Of a DNA stretch of 64,000 nucleotides, positions 21,331 through 33,300 are shown piece after piece. The DNA lies in assembly GCA_013368315.1 (NCBI GenBank), contig JAACJM010000028.1, positions 124,001 to 188,000 of the forward strand, given 5' to 3'. Position 1 is the first letter of the stretch. Each line of letters begins with the position of its first letter. Source of the DNA: Tetrapyrgos nigripes. Lineage: Eukaryota; Basidiomycota; Agaricomycetes; Agaricales; Campanellaceae. Below the pieces are notes generated by a model. The model was given only the letters and a program-made list of their open reading frames with translations. It was not told the DNA's origin and made no database searches. The position numbers were made by a program, and so were the translations under genes.

Positions 21331-22453
21331 CACTGTGAAGCCCACTTAGGTTAAAAGTTAACCTATTTTATAATGAAAATCCACACCAGCCGGTTTTAGG
21401 CTGTTCCACGCAAAAAGAAATATATGTAGGTTGGTTTGGATCAACCTAATTTGCGCTGCAACGTCTGGGCGGAAGAGGTAGGTTGATTTTTATTCCAGCT
21501 CAAGAAGATGCCGGGCACTGCCGGTGATGCATGTGACACCAACGGTCACGTTGTCCATGGTTGGTTTTTTAACATCCACCTCCTGCTCGTCCAAACGTCT
21601 CAACCTGGCCTTTCCACCCCCCAAAACCACCATGATCTCCTCTCAAGCTCCTTCCTTCTACCTCATAGCTCAGGAGGCCAGCAAAATTGCAAGACCTCAA
21701 GTAACATCAAGACTCCAAGCAAGTAACCACAAGCACGCTTCTGGAGATCAAAAGACCTCAAGACGAAAGGCTTCAACCTCTCCTTCAACCTCTCCCTCAA
21801 TAATTCATGCAACTGTTCATATCATTCGCCTCAAGCTCGTCAAGCTGTATAATGCTGCTTCCTCAAGGGCAAAAAACTCGACGGCAATGCATATAACGTG
21901 ACCTCAGTGCTTGGTACGACTGTCGTTGTCAACTGTAGGAATTGGAGGGGGAGGAGGATGTCCAAGGGCCTGCATTTGGTATGTGGTAATTTGCCTATAT
22001 CTATCTCTATCATTGATGACGAACGTTTAGCCGAGCACGTACTCTTGATTGGCTGTGTTGCGCCCCACCAGCTGATCAGTTCCTGCCCCCCCATAGTTGT
22101 CTTATCATATCGATATCCATACTCCTGTGTATGCATAATGTAGTCAAATGTATACCCCTTTATTCCAGTCATCAATTGCGTGTAGCCATAAGGAAATATA
22201 AGCCAACTGGTTGAAAATCAACCTGAAAACCCCAAAGCAACCTAATTGGAGCTGCTCATTATGAAAAAATAAAAATTAGAGGCATAGGTTGAAAGTGGCA
22301 TTTTTAGGTTGATAGTTAACCTACAAGAAATTATTTACTGGTAGGTTGTCTTTCAACCTCCGTAGGTTGAAAAGCAGCTACTGTTAGGTTATATTGCATC
22401 CTAAACCAGGTTGACTTCAGCGCTGATCATCAACCTTTTTGGACCTCACAGAG
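21331..22453. repeat. Segment dense in AGGTTGA/TCAACCT motifs, possible DNA element
   Basis: About eighteen copies of AGGTT(GA) or its complement occur in 1.1 kb, clustered at both ends (21345-21490 and 22210-22440), several as close inverted pairs such as GGTTGAAAATCAACC. The outer ends CACTGTGAAGCCCAC (21331) and, inverted, CTCTGTGAGGTCCAA (22453) match at most positions and may be degenerate terminal inverted repeats. Subterminal short repeats of this kind are typical transposase binding sites. No matching target duplication or transposase is visible, so this is tentative. Confidence 0.4.
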
Positions 22454-22701
22454 CCTTAAATTTTTTTTTTTACTGACTAATTTGGAGCTGGCAAGCATGC
22501 TGGCAGGTGTCAATCTGGTGAGCTGTGAAGTTAAACACATAAATATATGCTCATCAGATGTTTTATGACAATTACGCAGTATCTCTGAGCGCGAGCCGGG
22601 TAAGGTTCTGACTGTCCGGCAAAGCACGAGACTTTAGGTCATGTGCACATACTATATTTGGCAGATAAACTCGTGCGAACTTACCTTATATATAGAAGGT
22701 A

Positions 22702-22934
22702 CAGTAGATGCGAAAAATGATGCGGCTTCCTTTTTTGGAATCTAGCTCCGGGCTGATTTCTGGCTTCCCGGTTGCTTCGGGATGGGTCAACACATACGAG
22801 AGAAGACCCCCGCACAACTTTTTTAGCAATGCTAAGGCTCCGTTGAAGGAGAGTGAAGCAGAAGATTGTGCCCCGGCAGCCCGGCACTCTGCTATTTCCA
22901 TAAAAGGAAGCCGCATCATTTTTCGCATCTACTG
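22702..22934. mobile_element. Small inverted-repeat element with TA target duplication (Tc1/mariner-type MITE)
   Basis: The ends are near-perfect inverted repeats of about 37 bases beginning CAGTAGATGCGAAAAATGAT. Both sides are flanked by TA (22700-22701 and 22935-22936). The interior of about 160 bases shows no coding content. CAGT ends plus TA duplication point to the Tc1/mariner superfamily. Non-autonomous, since no transposase is present. Confidence 0.8.
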
Positions 22935-23161
22935 TAAGGTAGGTAGGTTCCTCGACCGAGGCACTAAATTTTTTTCCAACCCCTGGTCGTTAATTATTTT
23001 TTTCAGACCCCCTTGTGAAAGCTGAGGATGGCTTCGACAATGAGATCACTCTCTCATTGCCAAACCTTTAGGTTTGGCTCATTACAACATCTGGAACCAC
23101 CCTTTGGCTACAGTAGGACATGGTTTGCTACGCGCAGCTATGTAGCTCGAGTAGTCGTGTA

Positions 23162-24063
23162 CAGTTGAGGACAGTTAAAATCAGCAAATTTTATAGCTGT
23201 CGAACTAGCCTTTTTTTGGGGAAAATAATACCGGAATCATGTTCAGCTCATCGAAAGGAGTTGAAAAACGATTTTTCCAGAATTTTCCCACGAGAAATTA
23301 GTTGCGCCAAATTTTTGGGCGGTTTCAGCGCAACGTTGTGTATCCCTTTTGGGCCTCCGGTGGGTGAAAAAGTCTATGTGGCGAAGCTCAAGTTGAGCTC
23401 AAGAGCCAAAAATTGCCGTGACAATATGAACACGACCCATTGACAGGAATGTCAGGGACTTTCAATTCGTAGGCAATTACCAGTTGAATACCTGTGTGTG
23501 TGAAAATTGTGAGCCACCACCAAGCCGATCTGGCCCGGCACTGATTCTGAATGTTTTCGGCTAGAACGGCTAGTGGAAAGGTCAATATTTTGACAGCATT
23601 GTGCTCAGAAAAGTGAAAGGGGTTTCCTTTGGTGCCTCAAACCAGATATATTGCGACCTTTGGGAGGTAGGCGACCTCGAGAGCGAGCAGACGACATTTT
23701 GAAATAGACAAGTGTTATCAGATATCGATTACTCTGACACCTGACTAGGTCCTGACGTCATTTTCGAATACTTTTGCACCATATCAGCTCAAGGGATAGT
23801 CAAATTTTTAATGAAATCGTACTCAGACAAGCAAAAGGAGTCGATTCCGCATATTTTTGTCCCTTTTCGGCTAATTTTCGGCTACGCCAATATTTTTGAG
23901 GTCTTTTTTTAAAATCAAATCGGCTATATCTTCCGAACAGCTCGTTGGACTTTGCTCAAAATATTACCAGAAGAGCCTCTCAATGAGATCTATCGATTCC
24001 GCATATTGTCGGGACCCTGGGAAAAAGTCAAGAAAATTAGTTGATTTTAAGTGTCCGCAACTG
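23162..24063. mobile_element. 902-base non-autonomous inverted-repeat element with TA target duplication
   Basis: The left end CAGTTGAGGACAGTTAAAAT and the inverted right end CAGTTGCGGACACTTAAAAT match at 18 of 20 positions, and the match continues for about ten more bases. Both ends are flanked by TA (23160-23161, 24064-24065). This again fits the Tc1/mariner superfamily but with a terminal sequence different from the element at 22702. The longest open frame inside (107 residues) has no transposase features. Confidence 0.75.
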
Positions 24064-24065
24064 TA

Positions 24066-25704
24066 GGACCGCGTAGGACCGTGTAGAAGCAACGCAAGAA
24101 ACCCACATGGCCCTTACAGCACAAATAGGGTAAGTCCCTGAGAGTTTAGATGCGAGCATTGGACCGTGACATAACCTCATATTACCAAATACCCAGGTGT
24201 ATACAAGCCGGTAAGCGATCGTTGATCCGCTTGTATACAAGGCGATATCTCTTACCTCCCCCAAGTCTGTTAAAGTTGGGGGACTTATAGGAGCTTATAG
24301 GGAGCAGGGAGCTGGATATAGGGGAGGTGCCATTGCTGGTATTAGCAGGAGACCTTCAGGAAAGCTCGGGGGCATCTAGGCGCTCTCCCGTCTGTTCCCA
24401 CGAGTTGTAATGCCTCATTTCCCGCCACTGACACAGTATCCCACCATGTCCTTCCTTCCTCTTGAGGTTTGCAATCATTAAGATGGCGCTCATTTACACA
24501 TTGAGGCACATAGTGATAGCTTTCCTCTAAGTCACTACAGGTAGATCACAAAGGACATTGCTGTAGTATACATGTATATGACTAGTATTCTCTACAATAT
24601 ACTTATGTGGCAATTTGTCTATCAAGGTGAAGCTAGTAGCACTGGACATAGGTAATCTATGGACATGGCTGCATTGATATCGATACTCACACTGACCACC
24701 AGTGTACATAATCCAAGGTAAAACTAAGTAAGTATAGTTGCCCTTGTACACATGATGCATTGATCCACTCTCTGACTCTGACAAACATTTAAGCAGCTAT
24801 ATACCTACTACTGGACGCCTAGTATCCATTTGTTAGGGCTGTCAACGTCAAGAAAAGCCTGTCCTCAACGCTGCTCGGGAAAATCTGATGTTACTTCCCA
24901 TGCTCTCCATCAGACCTGCCCTCTCTTTGCCTCAACTCGGCTTGCCTCAACGGGCCAATATGTGCCTTGGAGGTTGACAGAATATCCTTTGCATATGTAC
25001 AGGTATATGTAGAATATTTATTTCAGTGAGATCATCGGTATTCAGTGGGGTATTGGTGGATTAATCAAAAAGACTCAGAGTTTGGCCATTTCCTGGCATT
25101 CGTACTTGAATGGAGCACTTATCCAAAGGTTTAAAATATCAAATAAATAGCCAAAAGGTAGCTAATACACTATATAATGATCAAATATGTCATCCTGCTA
25201 ATTCAATGTCATTTGGGTATGTCACACTCTTAGAACACTTTAGTATCATGAAGTACATAGGAAAGCTAACACGAAACGGTAACATTCCAGGTTTGAGCAC
25301 TAAATCATTTCAAAAATGCACAGAATTACATATAATAGAAGCTAGGGCATATCAGAACTCTTCAGTGCAGAAATGAGGATATAGATATTGATAGTCATGA
25401 GCTTGCTGTTGTCACAAAGGTACAGTGGTGGGCAGACACTATATCAGCAATGAATGGTGGCATGCTGACTGCCATTGGGTAAATTGGATTCAAACAGATG
25501 TATACACTGTTTAGAATGGGTATTCATACTACGATACATCTCTTTAAAGCTAGAATGCCCCATTACACTTACCACTGTATTTAAAAAATATGTACTGCTT
25601 TCCAGTTCTATGTCCATAAAATAATAACCTAAGTGAAAGATACACTACATAATAACATTCCCCATAAATATCTAATGGTTTTGTGCACAATATTGTGTTA
25701 CATT
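24066..25704. other. AT-rich accessory DNA without a supported gene
   Basis: Short open frames occur on both strands but none shows family features. A 10-base inverted repeat around GTATACAAGC lies at 24200-24240. The stretch before 25704 continues after 26265 across the hAT element, so both sides were once contiguous. It is probably old transposon-derived DNA. Confidence 0.4.
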
Positions 25705-25712
25705 GACAAAGG

Positions 25713-26256
25713 CAGTGTTCGCCTTAAGGGCTTAATTAAGGGTACCCATGGAGCTTATGGCTTAAAGGCTTAGGTGTGGGCTTAAGTTAAGTATTACTTA
25801 AGGGCACTTAAGGCCTTAGTATAAAAATTTGTAATTACCCAACATACTCATCACCAGAGCCTTCCAACTCTCCCTCATCTTGTATCTGGTCCTCCTCCTC
25901 TGCCAACAGTTCCATATGTAAGGCCTCCTCACTCCAGCCAAGTCACTACTGAATGCATCAGCGCACAATATACTATAGCCATCTAGAATCATGTCTGCAC
26001 AGTGCACTCCGTTCTGCAAGGAAACGAGGTAACCATGACAAACTACTGACTGGCAGCCATGGTACTGGGTTGACATGACATGTAGCTCCTCTACTACCTG
26101 TAGTTAAAAATTTTATTTTGCAGTAAAACTATGTGACCACTACAGCTTAAGCCTTACTTAAGGGTGCTTAAGGGTTGCCAGTATCGTTACAGCTTAAGAC
26201 CCTTAAGTACTTAAGCCCTTAGCATAAGTAAGGCTTAGCCCTTACAGTGAACACTG
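25713..26256. mobile_element. 544-base non-autonomous hAT element (MITE) with perfect 8-bp target duplication
   Basis: The element begins CAGTGTTCGCC and its right end, inverted, begins CAGTGTTCACT. It is flanked on both sides by GACAAAGG (25705-25712 and 26257-26264), a perfect 8-bp duplication diagnostic of hAT. The terminal 100-130 bases on each side are packed with CTTAAG, CCTTAAG and GGCTTA motifs in both orientations, likely subterminal transposase sites. A minus-strand open frame of 86 residues (25816-26076) is not recognisable as transposase. Confidence 0.9.
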
Positions 26257-26264
26257 GACAAAGG

Positions 26265-28189
26265 CGCAATGTGATGAGCAATCCCAATGCACGTGCCGTT
26301 ACTGCTGTATTCCCTATATGGCTAATTTGCTTATGTAAGACATCCAGATATGTACATCCGGACATTGCAGAGTTCTAGCTTGTTCCTTGACAGCGACGAC
26401 TCCGAGGATAAAGAAGAGGAGGACGTGCTGGATGGGTCGCTTGCTGATTGCAATGCTGACACTGACAACAGCATCAATTGGCTCCCATATAGTCTTGTAA
26501 ATTGTGTTTTGATTTGAATTTATTATATTTTAGCTGTTTAGTACTTACATAGTACGGTAGGGCAGGACAGTGACGAGGGTGGGACGACGCGCTGGCTGCG
26601 ATGTGTCGTCAGTGCGATGTATAGGAAACAGTGGTGATACAGCAGGTAAACACCTGGCCATGCACCCCATCATTTTGCACACTTCTAATTGAAGTAGTGC
26701 AACCTCACTATATACACAATCAAACCTATGAATTGTCTAGCTTATCCACTAGAATGACTCCCAAATGGGTACCCTTTAAGATGAAAGCTTTCATTTAGTT
26801 TAATCTCAAGAGTTTTACTATAAATGCAGTTGGTAACATGCTGATTGAAGCACACTTGGACTTTACTATCCTTCATTTGGATATGGTCACTATACAAAAC
26901 AGTTCGTTTACCAGATCTCTGACTTCATTTTACTACTCAGACGAGAGATATCTTGTCTGGACTGCGATTGATGATCTGTTCAGCATGTACTTACAATCCC
27001 TGACTCCTACTAACACTCAACGATTACCTACAAATCGCATACAGACTCAGAGGCTTGATGGACCATAGTAAACTACTATATAGTACTTAGCTAATCGTGT
27101 GGCTGACTATAAAAGCGCACTTCGATTAACTTATCATACAACAACTGCTTGTAACCGCCTTCATACAGATACAGTGCAACGGCAATATGAGTATTGTTCC
27201 TGTGGAAAGTAGTTGTCTACAGTTCATCTTCAGTGGGAGGCATCATACCCCTTGAGCTTAACTTCGTCTTCTCAGTGCTCAGTTTTTACATACCAAACAT
27301 TCCACTTGTCATATAGTGCCATACTTGTGGAGGTGTGTTCGTATAGTCACTTGTCGTGTTGTGTGGTCCTTGTGGAGGCATACTAAGTCTTCTTTGATTC
27401 TGAGCCAGTTTTGTTTTCATCTTCGTCTTGTGCTTAGTTTGTCTTCAGAGGTAGCTGCACCTATTCAAGCAGTGTATTACCATCCACTTCTGCCCATCCC
27501 CAGTTTTGTTTCGTGTATTTGTTGGTGTATCACCACAGGGCACCCACATATTCTCTCTCCCCCATCTGTAATCATCCTCCTCATCTTCTATCCATCCTCT
27601 ACCACATTCCGATCCTCCCTGTCACCTACCCTTTACATCCTTTTACCCTTCATCCCCCATCCAAACTAGTCTTTGCCCAGTCAAAGTGCTACTCCATCTC
27701 GTCTTTACTTTGATTATACTTCTTTTACTTCTTCCTTGAAGATTTGGTTCAGCTAGATCTACTGTGAGAGCTTTAGCGTCTCCCTACCCCTGAACTATAC
27801 ACCTTGTCTTGAGTGGAAGGTAGTTGTTGGTTGAGTCATTTGCCTTCAACCCCACGCTTGGTGTCTCAACACTTCTCAAACAATGGGAATACTGTTTCCA
27901 GAATGTAATTTTACATCTTTCTTAGAGATGCAGTATGCATTTTGGATATCTCCTATATACTAATTTTGTATTCTTCCCAGAGATGCTGTATGCACCTTGG
28001 ATCTCTTTCTAGGCACCTTGGACTATTGAAAGACTGTTTTCAGAATGGAGAAAATGGATACATATATTTCAGATAACTAGTACTATCATATAGAACATCT
28101 ACTTCTTTGGGGAGCTTGCTCTGTTGTGATGGCTGAAGGTGCACCACCAAAATCTGACCTTCATGAATGTCAGTCAAATCAAATGCAGT
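26265..28189. other. Accessory DNA without a supported gene
   Basis: A short acidic open stretch on the plus strand near 26385-26500 (LDSDDSEDKEEEDVLDG) and a hydrophobic frame at 27316-27669 could be exon remnants. I recognise neither. A sequence resembling a core promoter (GACTATAAAAGCGC) lies at 27104-27117. No complete gene can be built. Confidence 0.35.
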
Positions 28190-29151
28190 TCAAAACCAAT
28201 TTACACACTGATCAACTTTGTCATATGTATGCTTCCTTGAAAGTGTACCTGTATAAATAGTGATGATGAAGGGTTGGAGAATGGGAGTAGATGGAAATGG
28301 GACACAAATTGAGGAAACAGTGGAGGGAAATAACTTCTCTATCTTCTTGATTGCCTGGTTCTGGGTGGATATAATGGTACCATTTTCTTTTGATATTTCC
28401 TCAAATCTCCACTGGAGTACCTCCACTGTAGGGGTCTTACTGACACCACCATGTCTGCCTGTGGAAATCTTTTGAATGTGGTCAGATTTCTGTTCATCTG
28501 ACAGTGAAGATGAAGGACAGTTACCTTTGGTGGCCAGCCAGGACCACACTTCAATGCATCAAGATCATTTGGATTCAACTTGTTACATTTAGTGTTATGA
28601 AAGTTGTCTGGGCCAATAGTAGTAGAATAGCCAGCTAAGTGGTAATCCTCTGCTGTTACCTGCCATACTCAAATGTCAGCTGTTTGAAAAGATATTTACC
28701 AGTACAATCACTTACTAGTGTATTGATGGATTCATTACCCTTCCACTCAGCTCCTAGCTGGGCATGGACAACTGTGAAGAAGTCTCCATGCTGCCAGACA
28801 GGGAGGATAACTGACTGCGAGATGGATTGGTGATGAGAATGTGCTGTGAATCACAGAGAGTATAGGGTTGGCCTATACTATAGACAGTCAGGATTATATT
28901 GGTAGATGTAGACAGATATAGAAAAAGAAACATACCAATAATGTGTAAAGGATCTAGTAGTCCCGTCAATGCCAAGAAGTTGAACATCTTGATGGGAATG
29001 GAGACAGTTGCCTTCCTAAACACCAGCATACACTTACTGGTGTAGTTGCGATCTGCCCTCTCGTTGAAGGCAAAAGGATTGTTAGAGTTCATGCAGACTG
29101 CAATAAGATCTAAAAAATCCTTCAAGAAGTGATTGTGAAGATACTGAAAAA
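28190..29151 (-). pseudogene. Unknown spliced gene, 3' part, separated from its 5' part by a retrotransposon
   Basis: The minus strand has exon-like stretches: YLHNHFLKDFLDLIAVCMN followed by NPFAFNERADRNYTSKCMLV and FNFLALTGLLDPLHIIG (about 28950-29145), then VWQHGDFFTVVHAQLGAEWK near 28710-28785, and TPTVEVLQWRFEEISKENG near 28360-28440. The first stretch is preceded by TTTTTTCAG once the retroelement is removed, so the element sits in the polypyrimidine tract of an intron. I do not recognise the family. It may be a host gene or a gene of an older mobile element. Confidence 0.45.
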
Positions 29152-29318
29152 TGTAAGGGTGACTCCTGACACGTGAGGCAATCACTCAACAACTGCAGGA
29201 GGAGATCCAAAGATATATAAATCAGAACTAGAAGATACAAGGCTGACATACTATGCACCTGCAGGAGGAGATCCAAAGAGAAAAACTCAAGGATACTTGC
29301 CTGCAGGGAAGGGGTATA

Positions 29319-30073
29319 CAGTCGAACATCTCAGATTGCATAATGTCATATTGCATAAATCTTGGAATGCATCAAGATTTACTGGAACAAGCATGGTTCC
29401 CTGCCAAAATAGTTGAAAATTGCCATTTTGGACCATTATGCATTTGTAGATACATGCAAATGTATGGAATGGAGCATGAAATTCTGGATTAGGGGATAAT
29501 AAAATTATCAAAAGTGAGAAAACAAGGATTTTGCCTGAATAAGAACAAGGGTTTCCCCCAATGTGGCACTCTTGAAATTTCCAAAACAGAAACTTTTTGG
29601 AAAATTTCAAGAATTGACAATCACAAAACTGTAGCAATATTTACCCTTTCCCTCCCCTCCAATCATGCCTCATGAGCAAGAGAAGAAATGAGCTCCCTGT
29701 CAGCTGTGGGGAGATTATAGAAATTGAGGATGACAATGAGGATGAGAGTGAAGCCCCCCCTGACATCAGTCTTGGCAAGTTGATGGGAACATGCCAAACA
29801 CTTGAAATGCAGTGTTTGAGCAGTCGCCTCAATGATTCTGTACTCGCTGAGGAGGGATTGAAGCTACAGGAAGCAATTCTCAAGTTCTGGGGCAAATTGA
29901 AGCGACACACAGGCACTCAGGTCAAGCAGACAACAATGGATGCATATTTTGGACGAAAACTTGAATAGTAGGTACATTTTGTGTAATTTAGTGGTCTATA
30001 GTGGAATGCATACATCTCAGAATGCATAGAGAAATCCTGGAACCACCTCTATGCATTCTGAGATGTTCGACTG
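29319..30073. mobile_element. Pogo/Tigger-like deletion derivative nested in the LTR
   Basis: Inverted repeats starting CAGTCGAACATCTCAGA close both ends, flanked by TA (29317-29318, 30074-30075). Removing the element restores the LTR sequence GGGGTATATATACTCG exactly as in the other copy. Inside, a plus-strand frame (29672-29968, 98 residues) ends KFWGKLKRHTG, VKQTTMDAYFGRK. This resembles the C-terminal tail of CENP-B/pogo-type DDE transposases, where (R/K)QTTxDxFF is common. The catalytic core is absent, so it is non-autonomous. Confidence 0.8.
29672..29968 (+). pseudogene. C-terminal remnant of a pogo-type transposase
   Basis: A 98-residue open frame within the nested element. It has an acidic stretch (EIEDDNEDESEAPPD), an amphipathic helix-like part and the terminal QTTMDAYFGRKLE. 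No DDE catalytic motifs remain. The assignment rests on the terminal motif and on the TA-flanked inverted repeats around it, and is moderate. Confidence 0.5.
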
Positions 30074-30301
30074 TATATACTCGTATGAAGGCCTGGGAAA
30101 AGATCTACAAAACTGTACAGTTGAAACGAAGTAATAGAAAGGTAGAATGATGAGAGATCAAATGATGAACAATGAATGATGGATGATGAAACAATAAAAC
30201 AGGAATAAACAAGTCAATGGAGTCCAGATAAAACAAGAACAAACAAGTCCTAAAGGAGGAGAGAAGGAAAAAGGAAACTGTCCCCTTACATCACCCCCCT
30301 A

Positions 30302-33300
30302 CTAGATCTGCAGTGACCTCGATGCAGCATGCCAGTTCCTGGAATGATCAGCTTGCAACACTTGCACCATTTTAACAGTGTCAGGATGCCTTGCATAGAA
30401 GTCTGCCACTGCCTTTGGAGCATGTACCAAGTCCTCTGCACACTCCCATGAGTCCTCTTGTGGTCCATAGCCTTTCCATCGGACGAGGTATTGCAGCTTT
30501 TTCCAACGTCCATAACGACGACTATCCAAAATCTCTTCAACCTCAAACTCTTCTTTGCCATCGATGATTTCAGGGTCAGGAGGTGGGTCAGGTCTATGAC
30601 CAGGGATAGGATCGTTAGTGTAATGGTCGAGTTTGATGACAGGGAAGACTGGATGGAGGCATTTCATGGATGGGAGAAGTTTCAGCTTGTAGGCACCCTT
30701 GCCGACTTCTTGAAGAACGGTGTAAGGCCCAAGCCAACGGTGACTGAGTTTCTTTGACGGACGGGTTGTATTGATGTCAGAGCCATCCAACCAGACCTTG
30801 TCACCAGGCTTAAAGACGGGGGCAGGGGTACGGCAACAGTTATAGTATTAGGCATACTCTGACTTGGCCTTTGTGAGTGCTGCCTGTGCCTCTGTCCGGC
30901 CTGACTTGAGCCAATCAACAAAGTCATTGACGTTCTCCATTTCTGACTGCTGTATGTGAGGGTTTCGACCAGTGTCAATCATGAAGGGAGTTTGCTGAAT
31001 TGATGCATGGACCTTGTTGTTGTAGGAGAACTCAGCAGTGGGCAGTAGCTCATCCCAATCATCTTGGTGTTGACTCACCCACTGGCACAGGTAACCTTCT
31101 AGCTCTTGATTGACATGTTTGGTCTGCCCGTCTGTCTGTGGGTGGTAGGCTGTAGAAAGCTCCTGTTTGACACCAGCCATCCTACAGAGTTCCTTCATGA
31201 AGTCTGCGACAAACTGTGGGCCACGGTCGGAGTGTGCTGATCTGGGCATTCCATGGTGCTTCCATACTTCCCTGAAGTAGATACATGCAGCTCCTTCAGC
31301 AGTAACTGTTGTATGAGTCTGAAGGAAGTGACCTCTCTTGCCCAACATGTCTACAACCACCATGACTGCGTTGTACCCATGAGCTTCTGGTAGTTTGACA
31401 ATGAAGTTGACTGACACTGACTGCCATGGCTCAGTGGGAGTCTCAGAAGGGACAAGCTCTCCAATGGGGAGGTGACGACGAGTCTTGGTCCACATACACA
31501 GATCACAAGTCTTGGTATACAGCCCAATGTACCGAGACATCTGGGGCCACCAGTAGTTCCGTGAGACAAGTTCAAGGGTTTTGAACCATTCAGAGTGACC
31601 AGTGACCTTGGTGTCATGGTGTTGGAAGACTATGCAACAGCAGAGGTCATGGGAAGGAGGAACATAGATCTTGCCCTGGAAATACAGCAGCCCTTCATGT
31701 TCATCCCATTCTGCACTATGAATAGAGCGAGTGTGGAACTTGTGCAAGGCTTGCACAGCACACATGACTTGTTCCTCTAGCTCGTTTTCACAAACAGCGA
31801 AGCGGACATCTCTCATGATCTCGACTTCTTCACCAGTCAAATCAATTGCAGTAGTGACAGCAGCAATTGAGAACATCTCTGGCTTGAGTAGCACAATGTC
31901 TGAATTGTCATTGGCACCAGTACCATGATCAGGTCAGTGGGACAATGCATCGGGCTTGCCCATAGTGCAGCCAGGACAATGGTGTAGCTGGAAGTCAAAA
32001 CAAGAGAGGTACAGGGACCAACGAGCTTGACATTGATTGAGCTTTTTTGCAGTTTGGAAGTACTCCAAGTTTTTATGGTCTGTCCAGATCTCCACAGGAA
32101 AACGTCCTCCTTCAAGGAAGTGTCTCCATTCCTCAAGGGCTCGGATGATGACTAGCATTTCCTTATCGTGGATCTTGTAGTTGCATTCAACGGCATTAAG
32201 ACTCTTGGAGTAGAAGGCAATGGGGTGCCACTTGTCATCATCTGGAGACTGCTGGGATAAAACTGCTCCTGTAGCATAGTCAGAGCTATCTGACTCCAAG
32301 CAATATGGTCGAGAGTCGTCAGGCATGGTGAGGACAGGGGAGGAGGTGATTAGGGACTTCATGATATCGAAGGTGTCCTGAGCATCCTTAGACCAGTCAA
32401 ACTTGATGTCTTTTCAGGACAGTTCGAACAGCAGTCGTGCGTGATGAGAGAAGTCCTGGATAAACCGACAGTAGAAGCTGGTGAATCCAAGGAAGGAGGA
32501 GACCTCTTTCTTGTTTTTGGGTACAGGCCACTCTGCAACGCCAGACACCTTGACAGGGTCCATTTCAACACGATTATGGGAGATGATGACGCCAAGGTAC
32601 TCAATGCGCATCTTCTCAAACTCACACTTGTCCACTCTAAGGTACAGCTTGTGTTGCCGCAACCGGTCTAGGACTAGGCAAGTCACATGACGATGCTCCT
32701 CAACAGTCTTGGTGTAGATCAAGATGTTGTCGAGATAGACAGATACAACACCCTCCATGATGAGATCATGGAGAATGTCATTCATCATTGTCTGGAAGGT
32801 CACAGGGCTGTTGGTGAGACCGAAGAACATGACAAGGGGTTCGAAGAGACCATGGTTGGTGTGAAAAGCTGCCTTCCATTCGTCGCCTTCACGAATCCAG
32901 CATACATCCAGTTTAGTGAAGTATTGTGCACCTTTGAGGTTATTAACAAGTTCGTTAATCAAGGGCAATGGATAACAGTTCTTAATCGTCATCTCGTTTA
33001 GCACACGATAGTCTTGGACGAGTCAGAGGTTTCCATCCTTCTTCTTTACAAAGAAGACTGGAGACACCATAGGGGATTTGGAGGGACAAATGTGACCAGT
33101 AGACAGATTCTCTGTGAGGAACTCATCAAGGGCCTTTTGTTCATTAGGAGCAAGTGGGTAGACCTTGCAGTTGGCAGGTTTAGAGTCAGGGACTAACTCT
33201 ACTGCATGGTCCCATGGTTTGCAATCTGGCAGCACATCAAAAGAGTCCTTGGAGAAGACATCTACGTACTCATAGAAGTGATCAGGGAGGCCATCATGAG

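Larger units (their letters stand above)
29152..30290 (-). repeat. 3' LTR of the chromovirus, interrupted by a nested element
   Basis: Without the 755-base nested element and its TA duplication, this LTR is about 382 bases. It matches the other LTR except for about 80 extra bases. The extra part lies between two copies of a 20-base direct repeat (CTGCAGGAGGAGATCCAAAG), and it is also present in the solo LTR at 63022-63408, so it is the ancestral form. Confidence 0.88.

Noticed and set aside
27316..27669. 117-residue plus-strand frame as a membrane protein gene
   Set aside because: It is pyrimidine-rich low-complexity sequence with no conserved motif; the hydrophobicity follows from composition.
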